Program-made: the position numbers and the translations under genes
The notes under the pieces: model-generated
Database searches by the model: none
Seen by the model: the letters and a program-made list of their open reading frames with translations, nothing else
What the model was told of the DNA's origin: nothing
Part shown: positions 50,574 through 61,417 of the stretch, one piece after another
How the letters are laid out: the number at the start of each line of letters is the position of its first letter
How positions within the stretch are numbered: position 1 is the first letter of the stretch
DNA from: Paracoccus versutus
Lineage (GTDB): Bacteria > Pseudomonadota > Alphaproteobacteria > Rhodobacterales > Rhodobacteraceae
DNA length: 64,000 nt
Direction: 5' to 3'
Assembly (NCBI RefSeq): GCF_000763885.1
Contig: NZ_JRKO01000011.1
Span: 43,221 to 107,220, forward strand

Positions 50574-51323
50574 ATGGGCCCCCGAACCGGAAAGATCATC
50601 TGCGCCGGCCTCGGCCCCGGCGATCCCGACCTGATCTCGGTCCGCGCCGACCGCGCCATCCGCGGCGCGCGGCAGATCGCCTATTTCCGCAAGAAGGGCC
50701 GCGCCGGCCAGGCCCGCCGCATCGTCGCACAGATGCTGGCCCCGGACGTGGTCGAACATGCGATGGAATATCCGGTCACGACCGAGATCCCCTTCGACAG
50801 CCCGGAATACAACCGGCTGCTTTCGGGTTTCTACGACGACTGGACCGTGCGGCTGGCCGCCCTGGCCGCCGACAGCGACGTGGTGGTGCTGTGCGAGGGC
50901 GACCCGCTGTTCTACGGCTCGTTCATGCATCTGCACGCCCGGCTGCAAGGCATCGCCCCGGTCGAGATCATCCCCGGCATCCCCGGCATGACCGGCTGCT
51001 GGAACGCCATCGGCCAACCGATGACCTGGGGCGACGATGCGATGACGGTGCTGATGGGCACCCTGCCCGAGGCGGAACTGGCCCGCCACATGCGCGCCGC
51101 CGATGCGGTGGTGGTGATGAAGACCGGCCGCAACCTGCCCAAGATCGCCCGCGCGCTGGCAACCGCCGGCCGCATGGCCGATGCCTGGCTGGTCGAGCGC
51201 GGCACCATGCCCAACCAGCGCGTGACGCCGCTGGCGCAGGCCGACCTGGACGCCTGCCCCTATTTCGCCACCGTGCTGGTGCATGGCAACGGCCGCCGCC
51301 CTCTGGCGGATGCTGCGGAATGA
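50574..51323 (+). CDS. cobI: Precorrin-2 C20-methyltransferase CobI
   Basis: A SAM-dependent corrin methyltransferase making precorrin-3A. 249 residues with the family's GLGPGDPDLISVRADRAI start, LCEGDPLFYGSFMHL and EIIPGIPGMTGCWNA. GAAAGGAATAGCC precedes the ATG. It overlaps cobJ by ATGA. Its substrate precorrin-2 could come from NirE or another SUMT. Confidence 0.96.
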   Translation: MGPRTGKIICAGLGPGDPDLISVRADRAIRGARQIAYFRKKGRAGQARRIVAQMLAPDVVEHAMEYPVTTEIPFDSPEYNRLLSGFYDDWTVRLAALAADSDVVVLCEGDPLFYGSFMHLHARLQGIAPVEIIPGIPGMTGCWNAIGQPMTWGDDAMTVLMGTLPEAELARHMRAADAVVVMKTGRNLPKIARALATAGRMADAWLVERGTMPNQRVTPLAQADLDACPYFATVLVHGNGRRPLADAAE

Positions 51324-52048
51324 GCGGCTGGGTCGCGGTGGCGGGCCTGGGGCCGGGCACGGACGATCTCGTCACGCCCGAGGTCCGGGCGGCGCTGGCC
51401 CAGGCCACCGACATCGTGGGCTATATCCCCTATGTCGCCCGCGTCGCCCCACGCGCGGGTCTGGCGCTGCACCCTTCGGACAACCGGGTCGAACTGGATC
51501 GCGCCCGCTTCGCGCTGGACCTGGCGGCGGAGGGCAAGCGGGTCGTGGTGGTTTCCTCGGGCGATCCGGGGGTTTTTGCCATGGCCTCGGCGCTGTTCGA
51601 GGCGCTGGAGGGGCGCGAGGACGCCCCCGAGATCCGCATCCTGCCCGGCATCACTGCCATGCTGGCGGCAAGTGCCCGGATCGGCGCGCCGCTGGGCCAT
51701 GACTTCTGCGCCATCAACCTGTCGGACAACCTCAAGCCCTGGGCGCTGATCGAAAAGCGCCTGCGCCTGGCGGCCGAGGCGGATTTCGCCATGGCCTTCT
51801 ACAACCCACGCTCCAAGGCCCGGCCCGAGGGGTTCGCCCGCGTGCTGGAGATCCTGCGCGAGGCTTGCGGGCCGGACCGGCTGATCTGCTTCGCCCGCGC
51901 CGTCTCGACCCCGGACGAGGCGGTCCGCACCGTCACCCTGGCCGAGGCCCGCCCCGAGATGGCCGACATGCGCACCGTCGTCATCCTGGGCAACAGCGCC
52001 ACCCGCCGGGTCGGCCCCTGGGTCTATACGCCGCGATCCGTGCCATGA
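51320..52048 (+). CDS. cobJ: Precorrin-3B C17-methyltransferase CobJ
   Basis: CobJ methylates C17 and contracts the ring to give precorrin-4. 242 residues: VAGLGPGTDDLVTPEVRAAL, DIVGYIPYV, VVSSGDPGVFAMASALFE, ILPGITAMLAASARIGAPLGHDFCAINLSD and FYNPRSKAR, all typical. Its last 25 bases overlap the end of cobK on the opposite strand. Confidence 0.96.
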   Translation: MSGWVAVAGLGPGTDDLVTPEVRAALAQATDIVGYIPYVARVAPRAGLALHPSDNRVELDRARFALDLAAEGKRVVVVSSGDPGVFAMASALFEALEGREDAPEIRILPGITAMLAASARIGAPLGHDFCAINLSDNLKPWALIEKRLRLAAEADFAMAFYNPRSKARPEGFARVLEILREACGPDRLICFARAVSTPDEAVRTVTLAEARPEMADMRTVVILGNSATRRVGPWVYTPRSVP

Positions 52049-52761
52049 AGCCAGGCCATCACCTCGGCCGGCGTGGCGACGACGCGGCGCAACGGCAGCA
52101 CGGGACGGTCGATCATCACCACCGGCAGGCCCAGCGCGCGGGCGGCAGCCAGCTTGGCCTGGGCGGCTTGGCCCCCGGCATTCTTGGCGACGACATGGGC
52201 GATGGCGTGGCGCCGCATCAGCGCGATGTCGCCCGCGACGGTGAACGGCCCGCGCGAGACGATCAGCGTGGCGTCGCGCAAGGGATGCGCCGCCACCTCG
52301 GCGAAACGCAGCATCCAGACATGGTTCAGCCCGACGAAGGGCTGCAGGTTCTGCCGCCCGATGGCCAGGAACACCGCCGAGCCGTCGCCCGGCAGCGCGC
52401 GGGCGGCGGCTTCGTAATCGGCGACGCGGGTCCAGCGGTCGCCCGGCTCGGCCACCCAGGGCGGCCGCTCCAGCGCGATCAGCGCCGTGCCGGTCGCGCA
52501 GCAGGCGGCGACGGCATTGCGGCTCATGCCCTCGGCAAAGGGATGGGTGGCGTCGATGACATGGCTGATGCGCTCGGCCCGCAGATAATCGGCCAGCCCC
52601 TCGGGCCCGCCGAAGCCGCCGATGCGCGTGGGCAGGGGCTGCGCCACCGGGTTGGCGGTGCGGCCGGCATAGGAATAGACCGCATCCAGGCCGGCCTCGG
52701 CCAGCGCGCGGGCCATGGCCCCCGCCTCGGTGGTGCCGCCCAGCAAAAGGATGCGCGTCAT
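52024..52761 (-). CDS. cobK: Precorrin-6A reductase CobK (opposite strand)
   Basis: An NADPH-dependent reductase turning precorrin-6A into precorrin-6B. 245 residues: ILLLGGTTEAGAMARALAEAG (nucleotide site), SYAGRTANPVAQPLPTRIGGFGG, HVIDATHPFAEGMSRNA and the late AKNAGG. It is reversed within an otherwise co-directional operon. Its end overlaps cobJ by 25 bases and its start codon overlaps the cobL start codon by two bases, so its promoter and leader must lie within cobL. Confidence 0.95.
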   Translation of the reverse strand: MTRILLLGGTTEAGAMARALAEAGLDAVYSYAGRTANPVAQPLPTRIGGFGGPEGLADYLRAERISHVIDATHPFAEGMSRNAVAACCATGTALIALERPPWVAEPGDRWTRVADYEAAARALPGDGSAVFLAIGRQNLQPFVGLNHVWMLRFAEVAAHPLRDATLIVSRGPFTVAGDIALMRRHAIAHVVAKNAGGQAAQAKLAAARALGLPVVMIDRPVLPLRRVVATPAEVMAWLHGTDRGV

Positions 52762-53932
52762 GCCTGAACCCTGGCTTTCCATCATCGGTATCCAGGAAGA
52801 TGGCCTTGCCGGCCTGCCGCCTGCAAGCCGCGATGCGCTGGATCGGGCGGAAATCGTCTTCGGCGCGCCGCGGCACCTGGACCTGGCGGGGATCGCGGGG
52901 CCGCGGGGCCGGGAATGGCCGGTGCCCTTCGACCTGGCCCCGCTGCTGGCCCTGCGCGGGCAAGGCGTGGCGGCGCTGGTCTCGGGCGATCCGTTCTGGC
53001 ACGGCGCCGGCGGCAGCATCGCCGCCGTTCTGGACCCCGGCGAATGGCGGGCCTTTCCCGCGCCCGGCACGTTTTCGCTGGCCGCGGCACGGCTGGGCTG
53101 GCGGCTGGAAAAGGTCGCCTGCCTTGGCCTGCACGCCGCACCCCTGGCCCGGCTGCGCCCGGTGATGACGCGCGGCGCGCGGGCGATCTGCCTGCTGCGC
53201 GACGGCTCTGCCCCGGCCGCCCTGGCGGAGTGGCTGGTGGCACAGGGGCTGGGCGCGACGCGCATGGTGGTGATGGAGGCGCTTGGCGGCCCGCGCGAAC
53301 GCATCCGGCAGGCGCGCGCCCAGGGCTTCGCGCTGGACTGCGCCGCCCCGGTGGCGGTGGCGCTGGACGGGACGGACCTGCCGCCGGGCGCCGGCCTGCC
53401 GCGCGGCTTCGGCCTGCCCGACGACAGTTTCGCCCATGACGGCCAGATCACCCGCCGCAGCGTCCGGGCGATGACGCTGGCGGCGCTTGGCCCGCGGGGG
53501 GGCGAGATGCTGTGGGACATCGGCGGCGGCTCGGGCTCGGTCAGCGTCGAGTGGTGCCTGAACGGCGGCCGCGCCGTGACCGTCGAGCCCCGCGCCGACC
53601 GCATCGCCAATATCGCCGCGAATATCGAGGGCTTCGGGCTGGCCGGCCGGATGCGTGCCCTGCACGGCAGCGCGCCCGAGGCGCTGGCCGGCCTGCCGCC
53701 GCCCGACGCGATCTTCGTCGGCGGCGGCGCTTCGGCCACGCTGATCGACGCCCTGCCCCCGGCCCGGCTGGTGGTGAACGCGGTGACGCTGGAGACCGAG
53801 GCGCTGCTGATCGCCCTTCACGCCACGCGCGGCGGCAGCCTGACCCGGATCGCGCTGGAAGAGGCCGCGCCGCTGGGCCGGATGCGCGGCTGGACCCCGG
53901 CGCGCAGCGTCACGCAATGGAGCTGGCCATGA
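52760..53932 (+). CDS. cobL: Precorrin-6Y C5,15-methyltransferase (decarboxylating) CobL
   Basis: A bifunctional enzyme methylating C5 and C15 and decarboxylating the C12 acetate. 390 residues: an N-terminal CbiE-type methyltransferase (about 1-200, with [14 protein letters not shown]) and a C-terminal CbiT-type domain ([33 protein letters not shown]). The ATG at 52760 overlaps the reversed cobK start. No promoter gap exists, so it must be read through from cobJ. Confidence 0.96.
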   Translation: MPEPWLSIIGIQEDGLAGLPPASRDALDRAEIVFGAPRHLDLAGIAGPRGREWPVPFDLAPLLALRGQGVAALVSGDPFWHGAGGSIAAVLDPGEWRAFPAPGTFSLAAARLGWRLEKVACLGLHAAPLARLRPVMTRGARAICLLRDGSAPAALAEWLVAQGLGATRMVVMEALGGPRERIRQARAQGFALDCAAPVAVALDGTDLPPGAGLPRGFGLPDDSFAHDGQITRRSVRAMTLAALGPRGGEMLWDIGGGSGSVSVEWCLNGGRAVTVEPRADRIANIAANIEGFGLAGRMRALHGSAPEALAGLPPPDAIFVGGGASATLIDALPPARLVVNAVTLETEALLIALHATRGGSLTRIALEEAAPLGRMRGWTPARSVTQWSWP

Positions 53933-54279
53933 GGGTCGCGGGCATCGGCTTTCGGCAGGCGGCAAGCCTTGCCTCGCTGCAAGACGCCTTGGCCCGCGCC
54001 GGCGCGGCGGATGCGCTGGCGACCAGCCCGGCCAAGGCGCAGGCGCCGGTGATGCGGGCGCTGGCCGCCCGGACCGGCCTGCCGCTGCTGGCGGTCGAGG
54101 TCGCCGGCATCGCCACCCCCACGCAATCGCCGCGCATCCTGGCGCGGCTTGGCACCGGCTCGCTGGCCGAGGCGGCGGCGCTGGCCGCGCTTGGCCCCGG
54201 CGCGCGCATCGTCGCGCCGCGCGTGACATCGCAAGACGGCATGGCCACCGCCGCCGTCGCAGAAGGAGACCCCGCATGA
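53929..54279 (+). CDS. cobE: CobE / CbiG C-terminal-domain cobalamin biosynthesis protein
   Basis: 116 residues matching the CbiG C-terminal domain ([19 protein letters not shown] ... [15 protein letters not shown]). In aerobic producers this is CobE, required for cobalamin synthesis with an undefined biochemical role. The ATG at 53929 overlaps the cobL stop (ATGA); another ATG lies at 53917. It overlaps cobM by four bases. Confidence 0.9.
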   Translation: MRVAGIGFRQAASLASLQDALARAGAADALATSPAKAQAPVMRALAARTGLPLLAVEVAGIATPTQSPRILARLGTGSLAEAAALAALGPGARIVAPRVTSQDGMATAAVAEGDPA

Positions 54280-55049
54280 CCGTCCATTTCATCGGCGCCG
54301 GCCCCGGTGCGGCCGACCTCATCACCCTGCGCGGCCGCGACCTGATCGCCGCCTGCCCGGTCTGCCTCTATGCCGGCTCGCTGGTGCCCGAGGCGCTGCT
54401 GAGCCATTGCCCGCCCGGCGCGCGGATCGTGAACACCGCGCCCATGGACCTGGACCAGATCATCGCCGAGATCGCCGCCGCGCATCGGGCGGGCCATGAC
54501 GTGGCGCGGCTGCATTCGGGCGACCTGTCGGTCTGGTCGGCCATGGGCGAGCAATTGCGCCGGCTGCGCGACCTTGGCATCCCCTATGACGTGACGCCCG
54601 GCGTGCCCTCGTTCGCCGCCGCCGCTGCGGCGCTGGGGACGGAACTGACCCTGCCCGGCCTCGCGCAATCGGTGGTGCTGACCCGAACCTCGGGCCGCGC
54701 CTCCTCGATGCCCGCGGGCGAGACCCTGGCCAATTTCGCCGCCACCGGCGCCACGCTGGCCATCCACCTGTCGGTGCATGTGCTCGACCGCGTGCAGGCC
54801 GAGCTGGTGCCGCATTACGGCGAGGGTTGCCCGGTCGCGGTGGTGTTCCGCGCCAGCTGGCCCGACCAGCGCGTCATCCGCGCCACGCTGGGCACGCTGG
54901 ACCCCGCCATCGGCGCGGGCGAGCGCACGGCGCTGATCCTGGTCGGCCCGGCGCTGGCGGCCGAGGGCTTCGACGAAAGCCGGCTCTATGCCGGCGATTA
55001 CGACCGCCGCTTCCGCCCCGTGGGCACCGCGCCGAGGTTCCCCGAATGA
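54276..55049 (+). CDS. cobM: Precorrin-4 C11-methyltransferase CobM
   Basis: A SAM-dependent methyltransferase giving precorrin-5. 257 residues with [72 protein letters not shown] and [10 protein letters not shown], all characteristic. AGAAGGAGACC lies directly upstream of the ATG, inside cobE. Confidence 0.97.
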   Translation: MTVHFIGAGPGAADLITLRGRDLIAACPVCLYAGSLVPEALLSHCPPGARIVNTAPMDLDQIIAEIAAAHRAGHDVARLHSGDLSVWSAMGEQLRRLRDLGIPYDVTPGVPSFAAAAAALGTELTLPGLAQSVVLTRTSGRASSMPAGETLANFAATGATLAIHLSVHVLDRVQAELVPHYGEGCPVAVVFRASWPDQRVIRATLGTLDPAIGAGERTALILVGPALAAEGFDESRLYAGDYDRRFRPVGTAPRFPE

Positions 55050-56335
55050 AGGGCCTTGTCGTCAGCGCCCCCGCCTCGGGGTCCGGCAAGACCACGGTCA
55101 CGCTGGGGCTGATCGCGGCCTTGCGGACGCGCGGGCTGGTGGTGCAGCCCTTCAAGAGCGGGCCGGACTATATCGACCCCGCCTTTCACCGCGCAGCGGC
55201 GGGGCGCGAATCCTATAACCTCGACAGCTGGGCCATGGGCCGGGCGCAGATCGCGCATCTGATCGGCACGGCCGGGGGGGCGGATATCGCGCTGGCCGAG
55301 GGCTCGATGGGGCTGTTCGACGGCGTGGCGCATGCGGGCGGCTGCGGCAATGGCGCCAGCGCCGACATCGCCGCGCTGACCGGCTGGCCGGTGGTGCTGG
55401 TCATGGATTGCAAGGGGCAGGCGCAATCCGCCGGCGCCGTGGCGCTGGGGTTCCGCGAGATGCGCCGCGACGTGGCCCTGGCAGGGGTGGTGCTGAACCG
55501 CGTCGCCTCGCCCCGCCACGAAGCCTTGATGCGGCACGCGCTGGAGGCGCTGGCCATCCCGGTGCTGGGCGTGCTGCCGCGCGAGGCCGGGATCGAGCTG
55601 CCCGAGCGACACCTGGGCCTGGTGCAGGCACAGGAACATGCCGCGCTGGAGGCGCTGCTGGCGGCCGCGGGCGAGGCGGCGGCGCGGCACCTGGACCTGG
55701 ACGCCATCATCGCCGCCGCCGCGGGCGGGATCGCGGCCGAGCCCTTTCGCCCGCTGTCGCCGCCGGCCGAACGCATCGCGCTGGCACAGGATGATGCGTT
55801 TTCCTTTGTCTATCCGCATCTCATTGCCGGCTGGCGGGCGGCGGGGGCGACGATCCTGCCGTTTTCGCCGCTGGCCGACCAGGCGCCGGACGACAGCGCC
55901 GGGGCCTGCTGGCTGCCCGGCGGCTATCCCGAATTGCACGCGGGCCGGCTGGCCGCGGCCGGCCGCTTTCGCCAGGGGCTGCGCCGCTTTGCCGAGACGC
56001 GCCCGGTGCATGGCGAATGCGGCGGCTACATGGCCATGGGCGCCGGGCTGGTCGATGCCCAGGGCACCCGGCACGAAATGGCCGGGCTGCTGGGGCTTGA
56101 GACCAGCTACGAGCGGCGCCGGATGCACCTGGGCTATCGCCGGGCCGAGCCCTTGGCCGGGCTCTATCGCCAGCCGCTGGCCGGGCACGAGTTCCACTAT
56201 GCCACCATCCTGGCCCAGCCCGACGCACCGCTGGCCCGCGTCACTGACGCCAATGGCGATGCGGTGCCCGAGACCGGCTCGCGCCGCGGCCATGCCACCG
56301 GCACCTTCTTCCACCTGATCGGAGAGGCGCCATGA
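55046..56335 (+). CDS. cobB: Hydrogenobyrinic acid a,c-diamide synthase CobB
   Basis: An ATP- and glutamine-dependent amidase that amidates the a and c side chains before cobalt insertion. 429 residues: an N-terminal ATP-binding domain ([38 protein letters not shown]) and a C-terminal class I glutamine amidotransferase-like domain with Cys in [16 protein letters not shown] overlaps exist with cobM and cobF. Confidence 0.96.
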   Translation: MKGLVVSAPASGSGKTTVTLGLIAALRTRGLVVQPFKSGPDYIDPAFHRAAAGRESYNLDSWAMGRAQIAHLIGTAGGADIALAEGSMGLFDGVAHAGGCGNGASADIAALTGWPVVLVMDCKGQAQSAGAVALGFREMRRDVALAGVVLNRVASPRHEALMRHALEALAIPVLGVLPREAGIELPERHLGLVQAQEHAALEALLAAAGEAAARHLDLDAIIAAAAGGIAAEPFRPLSPPAERIALAQDDAFSFVYPHLIAGWRAAGATILPFSPLADQAPDDSAGACWLPGGYPELHAGRLAAAGRFRQGLRRFAETRPVHGECGGYMAMGAGLVDAQGTRHEMAGLLGLETSYERRRMHLGYRRAEPLAGLYRQPLAGHEFHYATILAQPDAPLARVTDANGDAVPETGSRRGHATGTFFHLIGEAP

Positions 56336-57081
56336 TCGAGCTTGCGCTGATCGGCATCGGCACCGGCAGCACCGGCCACCTGACGCGCGAGGGCGTGGCC
56401 GCCATGGCCGATGCCGACCTGATCCTGATCCCCTCGAAGGGCGAGGACAAGGCCGACCTGGCCGCGCTGCGCCAGGCGCTTTGCCGGCAGGTGCTGGTCA
56501 GCCCGCCGCCGCTGGCCGTCTTCGACATGCCCGCGCGCGACGTCTCGGACGGCTACCGCCAGGGCGTCGAGGCCTGGCACGACGCCATCGCCGCGCGCTG
56601 GGAACAGGTGATCCGCGCCCATGGCGCCATCCGCCCGGCGCTGCTGGTCTGGGGCGACCCCTCGCTTTACGACAGCACGCTGCGCATCGCGGAACGGGTG
56701 GCGCGGCGCCTGCCGTTGAACCTACGGGTGATCCCCGGCATCACCGCGATCCAGGCGCTTTGCGCCGCCCATGCCATTCCGCTGAACGCGGTGGCGGCGC
56801 CGGTGCTGATCACCACCGGCCGCCAGATCCGCGACCATGGCTGGCCCGAGACGGTGGACCGGCTGGTCGTCATGCTGGACGGGGAATGCTCGTTCCAAAG
56901 CCTGGATGCCCAGGGGCTGCATATCTGGTGGGGCGCATTCCTGGGCATGCGCGAGCAGATCCTGATCTCCGGGCCGCTGCCCGAGGTGGCGGGCCACATC
57001 CTGGAAACCCGCGCCCGCGCGCGGGCCGAGCATGGCTGGATCATGGACGTCTATCTGCTGGACCGATGCCGGTCACGCTGA
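56332..57081 (+). CDS. cobF: Precorrin-6A synthase (deacetylating) CobF
   Basis: CobF methylates C1 and releases acetate, a step found only in the aerobic pathway. 249 residues: ELALIGIGTGSTGHLTREGV, ILIPSKGEDKADLAALRQ, LLVWGDPSLYDSTLRIAERV and VIPGITAIQALCAAHAIPLN. Its presence with CobG confirms the oxygen-dependent route. It overlaps the next small gene by 16 bases. Confidence 0.96.
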   Translation: MIELALIGIGTGSTGHLTREGVAAMADADLILIPSKGEDKADLAALRQALCRQVLVSPPPLAVFDMPARDVSDGYRQGVEAWHDAIAARWEQVIRAHGAIRPALLVWGDPSLYDSTLRIAERVARRLPLNLRVIPGITAIQALCAAHAIPLNAVAAPVLITTGRQIRDHGWPETVDRLVVMLDGECSFQSLDAQGLHIWWGAFLGMREQILISGPLPEVAGHILETRARARAEHGWIMDVYLLDRCRSR

Positions 57082-57374
57082 CCCTGCCGCCGAGCTCTGA
57101 TGCCGATGCGCTGGCCGAGGCATTGCGCACGCTTGGCCCCGACATCGCGCTGCGCCGCGCCGCGCTGCGGGCCCGCGATGCCCGGCCGGTGCTGATGGCG
57201 CTGCAGGCGCCGGGGCGCGGCGCCTATCTGTTCCACGACCTGCGCCCCGCGGATGCGGGCGACATCGCGGCGACGATCCGCGCCTATCTGGCGGCGCCGG
57301 ATGGCTGGATCATGGACGCCCGGCCCTGCGGGCGGCTGCGGCATTGCCTGAAGCTGCGCATCCCGGCGGGCTGA
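57066..57374 (+). CDS. Unknown 102-residue protein closing the cob operon
   Basis: A soluble protein starting PVTLTLPPSSDADALAEAL, with LMALQAPGRGAYLFHDLRPA in the middle and a basic, Cys-containing tail (ARPCGRLRHCLKLRIP). No family recognised. The ATG lies inside cobF, so it is translated from the same message. Its function in cobalamin synthesis, if any, is unknown. Confidence 0.65.
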   Translation: MPVTLTLPPSSDADALAEALRTLGPDIALRRAALRARDARPVLMALQAPGRGAYLFHDLRPADAGDIAATIRAYLAAPDGWIMDARPCGRLRHCLKLRIPAG

Positions 57375-57495
57375 AAAAGCCGCCGCCCATGCCCGCGCGG
57401 AGGGAGGAGACGCGGCATGGACGGCGGTCGCTCATGAAGCACCCCGTGCGGCGCGGGGTAACGGGATAATGCCCCGTCCATTTCAGCCTGCACCC
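57375..57495 (-). ncRNA. Candidate small RNA with a C-rich (anti-Shine-Dalgarno) terminator loop
   Basis: On the minus strand there are two hairpins, about 57472-57456 (ACGGGGCATTATCCCGT) and 57455-57437 (ACCCCGCGCCGCACGGGGT). A long stem follows (ACCGCCGTCCATGC paired with GCATGGGCGGCGGC) ending in TTTTTC at about 57378-57373. Its loop reads TCTCCTCCCTCC, which is complementary to ribosome-binding sites. Loops with CUCCUCCC are known in stress-induced small RNAs of Rhodobacter. Transcription, 5' end and strand are inferred. Confidence 0.45.
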
Positions 57496-57743
57496 GGCGC
57501 GCGGCAGGGCGCAAGCGCCGCAGCCCCGCGCAACCGCAATGAGAGCGGTTTTGCCCAAATCCTGACCATCGGCACCGTCGGGCGGTGAAAAAACCACGGT
57601 TCCGCGAACGGAAAACCCCGCCGGACCAGAGAGTTTTCACGAAAATGGCATCGCCGGATGCGTTGGCAGGCGGGACGGGCTGTGCAACTCTGAGGCGGCG
57701 CGAACCCGATTGCAGCCCTATGCCACATGAAAGGAACGACGAC
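57496..57743. other. Rest of the intergenic region before the cytochrome c' gene
   Basis: About 250 bases with no gene. Several small hairpins occur: GGCG-CAAG-CGCC near 57509, AACCGC-AATGAGA-GCGGTT followed by TT at 57532-57552 (a weak plus-strand terminator for the cob operon), CACCG-TCGGG-CGGTG near 57574, and GCATC-GCCG-GATGC near 57648. The promoter of the cytochrome c' gene must lie in its last part, but no FNR box or clear -35/-10 pair was seen. Confidence 0.4.
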
Positions 57744-58199
57744 ATGCGCCTGATTTTCACTGCCGCCGCCCTTGCTGCGGTTCCGCTGGCCAGCCTGGCC
57801 CAGGACGACCCGATCAAGCAGGCCATCGAGGCCCGCCACGGCTTTTACCAGATGCTGGCCATCAACATGGGCACGCTTTCGGGCATGGCCAAGGGCGACC
57901 TGGCCTATGACGAGACCGCGGCCAGCCGCGCCGCCGCCAATATCGAGGCGCTGGTGCAATACGACCTGCCGAGCCTGTTCATCGAAGGCAGCAGCTCGTC
58001 CGAGGCCCAGGACAGCGCGGCCAAGCCCGACATCTGGTCCAACCCCGAGGATTTCCGCACCAAGTTCGCCGGGCTGGGCGAAGCGGCGACCGGCGCCTCG
58101 GATGCCGTCCGGGGCGGCGCGGGGGATGTCGGCGCGGTGGTGCAGAAGCTGGGCGGCGCCTGCAAGGCCTGCCACGACAATTATCGCGAAAAGAGCTGA
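57744..58199 (+). CDS. cycP: Cytochrome c' (periplasmic, NO-binding type)
   Basis: 151 residues with a signal peptide (LIFTAAALAAVPLASLA) and the heme motif CKACH at residues 140-144 near the C-terminus, the hallmark of four-helix cytochrome c'. These bind nitric oxide and can protect denitrifiers from it, which fits the nir locus in the same window. AAAGGAACGACGAC precedes the ATG. Its stop overlaps the cytochrome b561 gene start by one base. The symbol is inferred from family. Confidence 0.92.
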   Translation: MRLIFTAAALAAVPLASLAQDDPIKQAIEARHGFYQMLAINMGTLSGMAKGDLAYDETAASRAAANIEALVQYDLPSLFIEGSSSSEAQDSAAKPDIWSNPEDFRTKFAGLGEAATGASDAVRGGAGDVGAVVQKLGGACKACHDNYREKS

Positions 58200-58780
58200 T
58201 GAAAGGGCCTGTGCGCGAGGTCCGGCTGTGGGATCCGCTGCTGCGCGCATTCCACTGGCTGCTGGCCTTTTTCGTCATCGCGGCCTGGGGCCTGGGCCAG
58301 TTCGGCCCGGCCAGGATGACGCTGCATTTCTGGTGCGGCTATGTCGTGGCGGGCCTGCTGGTCTTTCGCCTGGTCTGGGGCTTCGTCGGTCCGGCCCCGG
58401 CGCGGTTCTCGCATTTCGTCCGCGGGCCGGAGGCCGTCGCCGGCTATATGCGCGGCCTGATGCTGCGCGAGCCCAGCTATTGGCCGGGGCACAACCCGAT
58501 GGGCGCGCTGTCGGTGATCGCCATGCTGGCGGTGCTGGCGGCGCAGGTCAGCAGCGGGCTGATCTCGGATCCCGACGACTATATCAACGTGGGGCCCCTG
58601 GCCTCTTACGTCAGCGGGGCCACGCGGTCCAAGGCGGTGGGCTGGCACAACCTGGGCGCCAACCTGATCCTGGTCCTGGTGCTGCTGCATGTCGCGGTGA
58701 TCCTGTTCTATCGCTACTGGAAGCGCGAGGATCTGGTGCGGCCGATGATTACCGGCCGCAAACAGGTTCGTGAAGACTGA
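58199..58780 (+). CDS. Cytochrome b561 family membrane protein
   Basis: 193 residues with four membrane segments and His at likely heme positions (RAFHWLLAFFVIAAW, MTLHFWCGYVVAGLLVFRLVWGFVG, SHFVRGPEAV, GWHNLGANLILVLVLLHVAVILFY). It is a di-heme b-type cytochrome of the b561/Ni-hydrogenase group. Coupled by a one-base overlap to cytochrome c', it probably exchanges electrons with that protein at the membrane. Confidence 0.9.
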   Translation: MKGPVREVRLWDPLLRAFHWLLAFFVIAAWGLGQFGPARMTLHFWCGYVVAGLLVFRLVWGFVGPAPARFSHFVRGPEAVAGYMRGLMLREPSYWPGHNPMGALSVIAMLAVLAAQVSSGLISDPDDYINVGPLASYVSGATRSKAVGWHNLGANLILVLVLLHVAVILFYRYWKREDLVRPMITGRKQVRED

Positions 58781-58881
58781 GGCAGCGGAATTGATCGAAT
58801 CGCCCCCGCATGTCAGGCTGAAAGCGTGTCGAGGCCTGCGCTCAGGCCTGTCCGGCATGCCTGAACCGCACGAAGGAGCCG

Positions 58882-59040
58882 ATGATGATCAGCAAGACCG
58901 TCGCCCTCGCGCTGGCTTTCTCGATGGCCGCCATTCCCGCGCTTGCGGATTGCCCCGGCCACAAGAAGGTCTCCAGCGACCAAACGGCGGCGACCACGCC
59001 GACCGAAAGCCCGGCCCCCGCGCCGAGCGTGAACAGCTAG
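58882..59040 (+). CDS. Small secreted protein (52 residues)
   Basis: Two adjacent ATGs (58882, 58885) follow a strong GAAGGAGCC. The product has a clear signal peptide (SKTVALALAFSMAAIPALA, cleavage before DCPG) and a mature part of about 30 residues rich in Thr, Pro, Ala and Ser with one Cys (DCPGHKKVSS). No family recognised. A terminator follows 3 bases after the stop, which supports it as a real gene. Confidence 0.75.
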   Translation: MMISKTVALALAFSMAAIPALADCPGHKKVSSDQTAATTPTESPAPAPSVNS

Positions 59041-59043
59041 CGT

Positions 59044-59070
59044 AAAGGGCGGGACCAGACCCGCCCTTTT

Positions 59071-59071
<1 letters not shown>
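59044..59071 (+). terminator. Rho-independent terminator after the small secreted protein gene
   Basis: AAAGGGCGGG, loop ACCAGA, CCCGCCCTTTTT: a 10-bp stem running into a T-tract. The A-rich left side also allows it to end the convergent parC transcript. Confidence 0.92.
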
Positions 59072-61314
<2,243 letters not shown>

Positions 61315-61417
61315 GGCCGATTGAATAGGGCCGCGCGCCGCCCCGGTCCAGCCGGAAATGCGCGGCTTGCGCAAGGCCCGGCCATGGCGCAGAACCCCAT
61401 CCGGCAAGGAGGCGCGC

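Noticed and set aside
51260..54325. 1021-codon minus-strand frame over cobJ-cobM
   Set aside because: Shadow of the cob genes; the only real minus-strand gene here is cobK, which lies in another frame.
57410..57470. Tiny plus-strand frames ATG GAC GGC GGT CGC TCA TGA and the overlapping 11-codon frame after GGAGGGAGGAG
   Set aside because: The purine-rich stretch is better explained as the complement of the C-rich loop of the minus-strand hairpin; the peptides are too short to judge.
57375..57600. Third cobalamin riboswitch next to the cob operon
   Set aside because: Neither strand shows the B12 box with GCCACTG and the CCGCGAC core in the right order, unlike 39315 and 43905.
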